Shown here: positions 1-5,655 of the stretch, piece after piece
How the letters are laid out: each line of letters opens with the position of its first letter
Numbering within the stretch: position 1 is the stretch's first letter
Origin: Bacteriovoracaceae bacterium UBA4573
GTDB lineage: Bacteria > Bdellovibrionota > UBA1018 > UBA923
DNA length: 9,316 nt
Direction: 5' to 3'
Assembly (NCBI GenBank): GCA_002387735.1
Contig: DGKJ01000052.1
Location: 19,116-28,431, forward strand
Notes under the pieces: generated by a model
Seen by the model: only the letters and a program-made list of their open reading frames with translations
Databases searched by the model: none
Told to the model about the DNA's origin: nothing
Position numbers and translations under genes: made by a program

Positions 1-1
1 C

Positions 2-346
2 ATTTGGGTTGGTCGCAACCAAGACGAAAATGAAAAAATAGTCATTCGCGTCGCCAACGGCAACGACATTTGGATGCACTTAAAAGGGCGCCCCGGCGCC
101 CACGTGATTGTGCAAATTGCCCGCGGAAAAAGCGCTTCGCTAGAAACGCTACTCGACGCGGCAGCCCTCGTTTGCCATTATTCCGGCATTGGAGAGCAAG
201 AAAAAGCTGAGGTCGACTACACCTTTCGCAAATACGTCAAGCGACTTAGTGGCGCGAAATTCGCGGTCACCTATTCTCAAAATAAAACGCTTGTGGTGAA
301 ACAAGACGCCGACCGCCTAAAGCGGCTTTTGGCTCAGGACTATTAA
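2..346 (+). CDS. NFACT-R (DUF814) domain protein, C-terminal end only
   Basis: The reading frame is open from base 2, so the gene starts upstream of the window; 114 residues and the stop are visible. The visible part is the NFACT-R (DUF814) domain. Its core is the DIWMHLKGRPGAHV stretch near visible residues 23-36, which matches the family pattern D-[IL]-W-x-H-x-K-x-x-P-G-[AS]-H-V. It is followed by a helix of the 'TLLDAAALVCHYS' type and the late VDYT...V(K) segment. NFACT proteins such as RqcH/FbpA bind 50S-peptidyl-tRNA complexes and recruit tRNA-Ala for C-terminal tailing in ribosome quality control; NFACT-R is the RNA-binding part. The catalytically important NFACT-N residues lie outside the window, so I cannot say whether this is a true RqcH or a shorter NFACT-R protein. 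The next gene follows after 29 bases on the same strand. Confidence 0.85.
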   Translation: MWVGRNQDENEKIVIRVANGNDIWMHLKGRPGAHVIVQIARGKSASLETLLDAAALVCHYSGIGEQEKAEVDYTFRKYVKRLSGAKFAVTYSQNKTLVVKQDADRLKRLLAQDY

Positions 347-375
347 GATTTTTAAGTTTTATTGGAAGGGTTAAA

Positions 376-969
376 ATGGACAGTTCGTTGGTTTGGTTTT
401 TTTCGGCGATCGCAATTGGCGCGCTCCACGCGTTTGAGGGCGATCACTTGGCAGCCGTCAGCGCATTTGTGGCGCGTCGCCCACACTGGAGAAACGCAAT
501 GCGCTTCGGCGGACTTTGGGCCCTAGGCCATGCCGCAAGCCTGCTGGTATTTGCGGCGGTATTGGTGGGACTAAAAACCACGTTTTTGCCGACCACCGAA
601 GCCTGGTTTGAGCGAGTCGTAGGGTTAGTATTAGTAGGGCTCGGCACCAGCCTGCTTTTTCGGGCGGTTCGAGTTCGTGATTCCTACGTTCACACGCATT
701 CCGGTCGGGCTCCGTTATTAATGGGTTTGCTTCATGGACTAGCGGGTACAGCAGGTTTTTTGACTCAAGCGGTGGCCTTTCAGCAAAAGGGCCTGGGAGC
801 TGTCACCTGCGTAGCTCTGGGTTTTAGCATAGGCGTTCTAGTGGCGATGGCAGGTTATTCCTTAGTATTAGGGCGGGTGTTTTCGCTTGGAACTAGTCCG
901 GGCGTCTTGCGCGCGATTCAAGGGCTTTCCGGGGCCCTGATTGTTGTCGTCGGTATTACTCGAATGTGA
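376..969 (+). CDS. small NicO/UreH-like membrane permease, probable transition-metal transporter
   Basis: A 197-residue hydrophobic protein with about six predicted membrane segments. The first helix carries HAFEGDH (H18, D23, H24), the HX4DH pattern that binds metal in nickel/cobalt permeases (NiCoT, RcnA/NicO). A second conserved histidine sits in LGH (residues 50-52), as in the NiCoT 'LGHS' segment. A third is in GLLHGLAGT (H120), which resembles the UreH/HupE-type branch. The linker near residues 100-111 is hydrophilic and has two further histidines (H106, H108), as in cytoplasmic loops of such permeases. Start choice: ATG 376 is preceded by GGAAGG at 364-369 with a 6-base spacing. The likely role is nickel or cobalt movement across the inner membrane, but no urease or hydrogenase gene is in view, so substrate and direction are unknown. 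The stop overlaps an upstream in-frame ATG of the rhodanese gene, which suggests co-transcription. Confidence 0.65.
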   Translation: MDSSLVWFFSAIAIGALHAFEGDHLAAVSAFVARRPHWRNAMRFGGLWALGHAASLLVFAAVLVGLKTTFLPTTEAWFERVVGLVLVGLGTSLLFRAVRVRDSYVHTHSGRAPLLMGLLHGLAGTAGFLTQAVAFQQKGLGAVTCVALGFSIGVLVAMAGYSLVLGRVFSLGTSPGVLRAIQGLSGALIVVVGITRM

Positions 970-992
970 TAGTAAACCAGGAAGCTATATTC

Positions 993-998
993 AGGAGA
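993..998 (+). promoter_or_regulatory. ribosome binding site deciding the rhodanese start
   Basis: AGGAGA lies 9 bases before ATG 1008. The alternative in-frame ATG at 966 lies inside the end of the permease gene and lacks an equally good site. This supports the 124-residue form over the 138-residue form, although translational coupling from the ATGA at 966-969 cannot be excluded. Confidence 0.6.
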
Positions 999-1007
999 AC
1001 ATCGCCA

Positions 1008-1382
1008 ATGACTATGGATCAAAATTTTGACGACGTAAATCAAGACAACCTTGAACTTTCACCAAACGAAGCTCTCGAAAAATTTCGGGGTAATTCGGCA
1101 GTGTTTGTTGATGTACGCGAAGCGCCAGAGTGGGAAAGTGGTTGTGTTCCCAGTAGCTTTCGGTTGCCACTTTCATTGCTTGCTAGTGGTCGTGCCGCCG
1201 AGTCTTCGGTGTTTGCTACCCTGGACGCACTCGATGCGCCGATCATCGTTTATTGTCACGGCGGTGTGCGATCGCTGACTGGAGCCGTGGTGCTACGCAA
1301 AATGCTAAGGCGCGACGACGTTCAGAGCATGAGTGGTGGAATTATTGCTTGGTCCGGCGAACTCGAAGTGCCAACTACTTAA
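1008..1382 (+). CDS. single-domain rhodanese-like sulfurtransferase
   Basis: A 124-residue single rhodanese domain, the usual size for stand-alone members such as GlpE or PspE. Visible landmarks are the FVDVRE strand (residues 33-38), the active-site loop CHGGVR with the persulfide-carrying Cys83, and the C-terminal GGIIAW motif. No signal peptide is seen, so it is probably cytoplasmic. These enzymes move sulfane sulfur from thiosulfate or protein persulfides to acceptors such as cyanide or thiols. Start choice: the frame is open from ATG 966 (ATGA overlap with the permease stop), but ATG 1008 has AGGAGA at 993-998 at good spacing and gives a normal N-terminus. An oddity: the histidine of the usual 'GHIPGA' segment is replaced by Cys46 (ESGCVPSS). 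The gene ends convergently, overlapping the stop of the binding-protein gene by 8 bases. Confidence 0.88.
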   Translation: MTMDQNFDDVNQDNLELSPNEALEKFRGNSAVFVDVREAPEWESGCVPSSFRLPLSLLASGRAAESSVFATLDALDAPIIVYCHGGVRSLTGAVVLRKMLRRDDVQSMSGGIIAWSGELEVPTT

Positions 1383-2922
1383 TTGAAAAATCTTTAAACA
1401 AGTAAGAGTTAGTAGCGGTAGGTGCGAAACCTCGAATGTTTTTGCGCACCAACGCGTGATTTTTGCCGTAATAGAGTGGGTGAGCTATTGCGTGTTGGTC
1501 TAAAAGTAGCTTGTGTGCGTCGGCGTAAAGTTTCTTTCGCGCCTTAAGATCAGACGTGGTGCGCCCCTTCAACACCAATTCGTCGTACTGCGTGTTTTTC
1601 CAGTTGACGCGATTGTTGCCAGCATTGCTGAGAAAAATTGAAAAAAAGTTATCGGGGTCGGGGTAGTCGGCCGTCCAGTGCGTTAGGATCATGTGATAGC
1701 CACCGAAATTGACCGCCGACGAATAAAAACGTTTGGGTTCAAACGTACTGATTTTCAGATCTATGCCGAGATTCTTTTTAAGTTCAGTCTGCAGAAAATC
1801 TCCAACTAAAATAAAGTCGTCAAAACCGGGCGCTACCAATTCGAGCGACGATAGGACTTCGGGGTTCACCTTTTTTAGATATGACTTTGCTTTTTTTAGA
1901 TCGAATTCGAGTCCGATATTATTTTGAAAGCTCAATAACCCGGGCGGTACGAAAGAAGTCGCTGGTTCGTAGGCACCAGATACAATTCTAGAAAGTCGTT
2001 TTCGATCAATTGCGTGAAAAACCGCTTTTCGTAGTGCCAACGAGTCTGTTGGCAAAGTATTGGGATTAAGATCTAAATGCACAGTTCGTAATTCGGTCCA
2101 TTTTCGAAGTTCTTTAGTAGTTGAAAGTCTTCGAACGTCGGCCGATCCAATGCGAGTGACAAAATCTAGAGCACCAGATTCAAATTTTTCGACTGCGAGT
2201 TTATCGTCCGAAATCAAATAGGCATGGATCTGATCGATATTTCCAACTTTGCCCCAATAGTGCGGGTTGCGATCAAGAGTGATGCGCTTGTTCGGCTCGT
2301 GGGAAGAGAGTACGTAGGGTCCGATGGAAATTAGTTTTCCAGGTTTATCCCACGCTGTGCCGTGTTCGGCGATCAGGTCTTTGCGAATGGGAAACGTGCT
2401 CCAAAATGTGGGGATCCACAACCAGTAGGAAACCGGGTTGCGGAGTCGAACCTCCAGCGTGTGAGAGTTGAGTGCTCTCATTGCGACACCGGTAATGGGG
2501 CCTTTTCCGTGATGATAGTCTTCTGCCCCTTCGATGTCGAATAGAAGGTAGGCCGTGGTTGCTTTGGTTTCAGGGTCGAGTAATCGTTCCCAACTATCAA
2601 CAAAGTGCTGCGCCAATAGGGGTTTTCCGTCAGACCATTTTACGTTTTTTCTTATAAAAAATTTGTAGGTTTTGCCATCGGCACTGAGAGTCCAACGTTC
2701 GGCAACTCCAGGCACTACTTTTAGGTTGGTCCCAACGGCCACCAACCCCTCTTGAATGTTTCGTACTAACGTAGCTTCTACCGGCGTAAAAGCTCTATTC
2801 CAGTCGAGAGTCGCAGGTTCACCAAACGTGCGGACGCGCAGAACATTATCGTTGCGCGCGTGCGCAGATAAAGTTGTTAAAAGTAGCGAGAACATGAACC
2901 ATAAACCGATGCGGCGTGCCAT
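1375..2922 (-). CDS. periplasmic peptide-binding protein, SBP family 5 (OppA/DppA/MppA type)
   Basis: A 515-residue solute-binding protein of ABC transporter family SBP_bac_5, close to the usual OppA length. It begins with a Sec signal peptide (basic MARR, then a hydrophobic core) with likely cleavage after AHA at residue 22; no lipobox cysteine is present, so it should be a free periplasmic protein. Family landmarks are the early RTFGEPATLDW segment, NVKWSDGKPL with the following SWERLLDPET, and the late YPDPDNFF region. Start choice: the frame stays open to ATG 2988, but ATG 2922 has GGAG six bases upstream and places the signal peptide at the very N-terminus. No permease or ATPase genes adjoin it, so it is an orphan binding protein that must share a transporter encoded elsewhere. 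It is divergent from the M14 peptidase. Peptide uptake is the family role; a murein-peptide ligand, as for MppA, is only a guess. Confidence 0.9.
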   Translation of the reverse strand: MARRIGLWFMFSLLLTTLSAHARNDNVLRVRTFGEPATLDWNRAFTPVEATLVRNIQEGLVAVGTNLKVVPGVAERWTLSADGKTYKFFIRKNVKWSDGKPLLAQHFVDSWERLLDPETKATTAYLLFDIEGAEDYHHGKGPITGVAMRALNSHTLEVRLRNPVSYWLWIPTFWSTFPIRKDLIAEHGTAWDKPGKLISIGPYVLSSHEPNKRITLDRNPHYWGKVGNIDQIHAYLISDDKLAVEKFESGALDFVTRIGSADVRRLSTTKELRKWTELRTVHLDLNPNTLPTDSLALRKAVFHAIDRKRLSRIVSGAYEPATSFVPPGLLSFQNNIGLEFDLKKAKSYLKKVNPEVLSSLELVAPGFDDFILVGDFLQTELKKNLGIDLKISTFEPKRFYSSAVNFGGYHMILTHWTADYPDPDNFFSIFLSNAGNNRVNWKNTQYDELVLKGRTTSDLKARKKLYADAHKLLLDQHAIAHPLYYGKNHALVRKNIRGFAPTATNSYLFKDFSIK

Positions 2923-3008
2923 GACGAACTCCGTTTTTTTAATCATTCTTGCACAGGATCTCAGTTTGGCAAGGATGACCCGGAGCAAGACACCATGGGA
3001 GGCGTCGC
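2923..3008. promoter_or_regulatory. divergent intergenic region, presumed promoters for binding protein and peptidase operon
   Basis: These 86 bases separate the two divergent genes and must hold the start signals for both unless transcripts enter from further away. A minus-strand TTGCCA (rc of 2966-2971) is followed by AATGAT after 19 bases, a weak sigma70-like pair for the binding-protein gene. On the plus strand TTGGCA (2966-2971) resembles a -35 box but has no good -10 partner. No clear operator palindrome was seen. Only the divergent layout is firm; the boxes are tentative. Confidence 0.35.
2997..3002 (+). promoter_or_regulatory. strong ribosome binding site of the M14 peptidase gene
   Basis: GGGAGG lies six bases before ATG 3009 and fixes the start directly in front of the signal peptide. 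Confidence 0.65.
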
Positions 3009-3965
3009 ATGCGATATGCTTTTCTTTTCTCTTTTCTAATTTCTATTTCCGCTTTTGCAGACGGCGTCGGTATCGAATCCGATTCCGGAATTCACGGTCC
3101 AAATTATGGCGATCAGATCCAAGAATTAAAAAACCTAGAGGCAGAATTCGCCGGTGTGGGTCAATACGTAGAATATGGCAAGACGGTAGAAGGGCGACCG
3201 CTTGCAATGTTGCGTATCGGCGGAACTCAGGTTGACGAATCAACGCTAGGAGGCAAGGCGGTTTACATCGGCGGTGCAACCCACGGCGATGAATATCTCA
3301 ACATTGAAGACCGCCTCGCACGAATTTTTTTGACGGAATGGGCCCAAGGCGACCGATCCACCATGCCTGAATTGCAGCGCTTCGTTGCCGAAGGCGGAGT
3401 CATTTACATCGCGCCTATTTTGAATCCCGATGGGTACGAGGGGCGGTATCGTGAAAATCGAAATGGGGTTGACCTTAATCGCGACTTCGGTTTGCCGCCC
3501 GAAAACCTACCGGGGTTCACGCAACCTGAAACACGCAGTTTAGTAACGACGCTTCAGCGCGACGCCGCCGCTCATCGTCTGAACTTGCGGGTGGCTGTCG
3601 ATTATCACTGCTGCATTGGCGCTTTGCTCTACCCGTGGTCCTATGACGAAGGTCCCGAAATGCCGCGCGAACACGAAGCCGCTTATCAGGCGCTCGGCAA
3701 TGCGATGCTTAGGCCTTTTAAAGATGTCGGGCGCTATCGGTTGGGCAAAACTCCGACCTTGCTTGGCTACAACGCAGTCGGCACTTCAAAAGACTACTAC
3801 TATGCGGTGCATGGTACGCTCGCGTTCACGTTCGAGGGAGTGTTTCGCAAAGAGCAAGCCAATCTTGCTCAACACATTGCGATGTGGGAGTCTGTCTTTC
3901 GCTTCTTGAACGCAGAAAAAGCGGCAGAAGCGGAGTGGGAGTGGACTTATGGAGCTACATACTAG
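3009..3965 (+). CDS. secreted M14-family zinc carboxypeptidase
   Basis: A 318-residue precursor with a signal peptide ending near AFA (residue 17), so it acts in the periplasm or outside the cell. The M14 fold residues are all present: zinc ligands H92 and E95 (HGDE) and H200; substrate-binding R148, N157 and R158 in the NPDGY...DLNRDF region; a tyrosine at 254 that aligns with Tyr248 of carboxypeptidase A; and the catalytic glutamate E276 in FTFE. It is therefore expected to be active, removing C-terminal residues or cleaving side-chain-linked peptides such as murein peptides. By eye, the S1' specificity position (255 of carboxypeptidase A) is Lys261. The only two cysteines are the adjacent C201 and C202 right after the zinc ligand H200. 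There is no propeptide domain of the pancreatic type. The P450 gene starts inside its last codons. The family assignment is firm; the substrate is not known. Confidence 0.93.
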   Translation: MRYAFLFSFLISISAFADGVGIESDSGIHGPNYGDQIQELKNLEAEFAGVGQYVEYGKTVEGRPLAMLRIGGTQVDESTLGGKAVYIGGATHGDEYLNIEDRLARIFLTEWAQGDRSTMPELQRFVAEGGVIYIAPILNPDGYEGRYRENRNGVDLNRDFGLPPENLPGFTQPETRSLVTTLQRDAAAHRLNLRVAVDYHCCIGALLYPWSYDEGPEMPREHEAAYQALGNAMLRPFKDVGRYRLGKTPTLLGYNAVGTSKDYYYAVHGTLAFTFEGVFRKEQANLAQHIAMWESVFRFLNAEKAAEAEWEWTYGATY

Positions 3966-5328
3966 TCGGACCAACGGCCCCAATCCGGGCGCTGCGGGCC
4001 CAAAGGGGCACTGGTTTTTCGGTAATTTGCTCGACCGTCGCCGGCGACCGCTCGAACTCTATGCTGATAGCACTCGAGTATATGGTAAAACCGTACGTTT
4101 TCGCATGGGTCCCAAAACCGTATGGCTGCTTAGTAATCCGGTCGACGTGCAGCTGGTTTTGCACGATCAAGCCAAGAAATTTGTTAAAGGATACGGCTAC
4201 GATATTCTTGAGATTTTTTTAGGCCGAGGACTGTTAACTTCAGACGGCAGTTTTTGGCACCGTCAGCGCCGACTCATTCAGCCCGTGTTTCACCGATCCA
4301 ATTTGGTGGGTTTCGCGCAAGTCATGCAGGATGAAGCAGACGCCCTTGTTCTCCGCCTGCGTGGACAGGTCGAAGTCGATGTAACTACGACCATGCTCAA
4401 ACTCACCATGGAAATTGTCGGCAAAACGCTTTTTGGCACAAATGTGTCGGACCATACTTCGGAAGTTAGCCCAATTATTTCTGAATTAATCGAAGACGCC
4501 AATCGCCGTTTGTTGTCGGTCGTACCATTGCCGGTGTCCGTGCCGCTACCACGTAACTTGAGAACTCGCCGACTAATTGAGCGCCTTGATGGATTGATGT
4601 CGAAAATGATCGAGGAGCGGCGTAATCAAAAAGAGAACGATCCAAAAGACAAAGGTATCGATCTTTTGAGTTTGTTGATTGCCGCCACTGACGACCAAAC
4701 CAACGAACGCATGACTGATCGACAATTGCGTGACGAAGCCATGACGATTTTCGTGGCTGGACACGAAACCACCGCAAATGCACTTGCGTGGACACTCATA
4801 TTGCTGGCGCAGCACCCGGAAGTTCAAACGCGTGCTCGCGAGGAAGTTCAAAAACCTAATGCAGCGCCGGGGCTTTTTGAGCGTGTGCTTTCGTACGAAT
4901 ATCTGGGGCGGGTAATCGATGAATCAATGCGCATGTACCCGCCGGCGTGGGTTGTTTCGCGCCAATCGACCGAACCAGTAGCGCTGTCGCAAACTGTCGT
5001 GCATCCAGACGAAATTGTCGCGATTTCAAGTTGGGTGTTGCACCGCGATCCCGATTTCTGGAAAGATCCGCAAACATTTGACCCAGAGCGTTTTACGGCA
5101 GACGAATGTGCCAAAAGGCACAAGTATTCCTACATTCCGTTCGGCGCTGGTCCACGCCAATGCATTGGCACGCAGTTCGCGCGTGTGGAACTATTGACCG
5201 TGCTTTCAACGCTGCTGCGAAACTACCGATTTGAACTATCAGGTGGTTCGCAACAGAAAATAGAACCCCACCCGTTGGTCACACTGCGACCACGTGGCAG
5301 GGTTCCTATGAAGTTTATTCCGATTTAA
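3949..5328 (+). CDS. soluble cytochrome P450
   Basis: A 459-residue P450 with all the standard elements: WHRQR in helix C (W103, R107), the I-helix oxygen-activation motif AGHETT (270-275), ESMR (E325, R328) of the ExxR pair, FDPERF (377-382), and the heme loop FGAGPRQCIG with the thiolate ligand Cys405. It should be a functional monooxygenase inserting one oxygen atom into an organic substrate, dependent on an electron-transfer partner. There is no N-terminal membrane anchor or signal peptide, so it is cytoplasmic, and no ferredoxin or reductase domain is fused or adjacent. The sequence style (AGHETTANAL, RMYPPAW) is that of bacterial P450s resembling CYP4/CYP102/CYP110-like fatty acid or terpenoid hydroxylases, but the substrate cannot be read from it. 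Start ATG 3949 overlaps the peptidase gene by 17 bases and has GGGAG at 3937-3941, so translation is probably coupled to the peptidase. Confidence 0.95.
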   Translation: MELHTSRTNGPNPGAAGPKGHWFFGNLLDRRRRPLELYADSTRVYGKTVRFRMGPKTVWLLSNPVDVQLVLHDQAKKFVKGYGYDILEIFLGRGLLTSDGSFWHRQRRLIQPVFHRSNLVGFAQVMQDEADALVLRLRGQVEVDVTTTMLKLTMEIVGKTLFGTNVSDHTSEVSPIISELIEDANRRLLSVVPLPVSVPLPRNLRTRRLIERLDGLMSKMIEERRNQKENDPKDKGIDLLSLLIAATDDQTNERMTDRQLRDEAMTIFVAGHETTANALAWTLILLAQHPEVQTRAREEVQKPNAAPGLFERVLSYEYLGRVIDESMRMYPPAWVVSRQSTEPVALSQTVVHPDEIVAISSWVLHRDPDFWKDPQTFDPERFTADECAKRHKYSYIPFGAGPRQCIGTQFARVELLTVLSTLLRNYRFELSGGSQQKIEPHPLVTLRPRGRVPMKFIPI

Positions 5329-5332
5329 ATGC

Positions 5333-5587
5333 TTATTTGATGAAGTGCTTGTTCAAAACCGACGTCATCTTCATCATATTGATGGGTTCGCCGCCGATTA
5401 ACGGAGCAAGCGTAGCGTCAGGAACGATTGTTCGCTTGTCGTTTGGGTCTTGAAGGTTGTTTTTCTTAATGTAATCCCAAAGTTTTTTAGTCACATCGGC
5501 TCGGGAGATTTCGTCAGCTCCTACAAACTTTGCGAGCTCCGGCGACACTTTTACCTTCTTGTTGAGTGCGGATTCTTTTGCTGTCAT
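5333..5587 (-). CDS. stand-alone SWIB/MDM2-domain protein
   Basis: A small 84-residue protein that is almost entirely one SWIB domain. A lysine-rich start (residues 1-13) leads into VSPELAKFVG, then the helix DVTKKLWDYIKKNNLQDP, the short strand KRTIVPDATLAPLIG, and the final helix MMKMTSVLNKHF. SWIB domains are known from eukaryotic SWI/SNF subunits. In bacteria they occur as short proteins or as tails of topoisomerase I, for example in Chlamydia, where a chromatin-related role is suspected. The bacterial function is unproven; a nucleoid or DNA-associated role is inference. AAGGA lies about ten bases before the ATG. It follows the RND gene on the same strand after 65 bases and faces the P450 gene tail to tail with 4 bases between the stops. 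Confidence 0.92.
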   Translation of the reverse strand: MTAKESALNKKVKVSPELAKFVGADEISRADVTKKLWDYIKKNNLQDPNDKRTIVPDATLAPLIGGEPINMMKMTSVLNKHFIK

Positions 5588-5607
5588 GTGTCTAGGTCCT
5601 TTCTAAA

Positions 5608-5620
5608 AATTCTGAGAATT
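5608..5620. repeat. 13-base perfect palindrome upstream of the SWIB gene
   Basis: AATTCT-G-AGAATT has two perfect 6-base arms around one central G. It sits just downstream of the candidate -10 box, around the predicted transcription start, and about 20 bases before the SWIB ATG. The position fits an operator for a dimeric regulator. The one-base loop is too tight for an RNA hairpin terminator without losing inner pairs. Confidence 0.45.
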
Positions 5621-5626
5621 AACAAA

Positions 5627-5655
5627 AGTATTTCATCGATGTCCCGGGTTGTCTA
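5627..5655 (-). promoter_or_regulatory. candidate sigma70-type promoter of the SWIB gene
   Basis: On the minus strand TAGACA (rc of 5650-5655, five of six matches to TTGACA) is followed after exactly 17 bases by AATACT (rc of 5627-5632, four of six matches to TATAAT). Transcription would start near 5620, about 33 bases before the SWIB ATG. The -35 box overlaps the stop codon of the RND gene. This would let the SWIB gene be expressed separately from the efflux operon. It was found by eye; chance matches of this quality do occur. Confidence 0.4.

Noticed and set aside
966..1007. Longer rhodanese starting at ATG 966
   Set aside because: AGGAGA before ATG 1008 is the better site, and the extra 14 residues add nothing to the domain. 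Coupled initiation at 966 is possible but less supported.
2923..2988. Longer N-terminus for the binding protein starting at ATG 2988 or ATG 2946
   Set aside because: Neither has a ribosome binding site as good as GGAG before ATG 2922, and both would bury the signal peptide behind extra residues.
2756..3235. Plus-strand open frame of 159 codons across the divergent promoter region
   Set aside because: It overlaps the start of the binding-protein gene on the other strand and of the peptidase gene in another frame. Its product is a basic, low-complexity sequence with no recognisable domain, and both overlapped genes have clear family motifs.
3884..4222. Plus-strand open frame of 112 codons over the peptidase/P450 junction
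   Set aside because: It runs out of frame through the well-supported peptidase end and P450 start, with no recognisable domain.
4475..5123. Minus-strand open frames of 70-106 codons within the P450 gene
   Set aside because: They are antisense shadows of a P450 gene whose motifs are all intact; none shows a recognisable domain or convincing start site.
5340..5374. Inverted repeat GATGAAG / CTTCATC near the end of the SWIB gene as a terminator for the P450 gene
   Set aside because: The arms are only 7 bases and AT-rich, the loop is over 20 bases, and no T-run follows, so it does not look like an intrinsic terminator.
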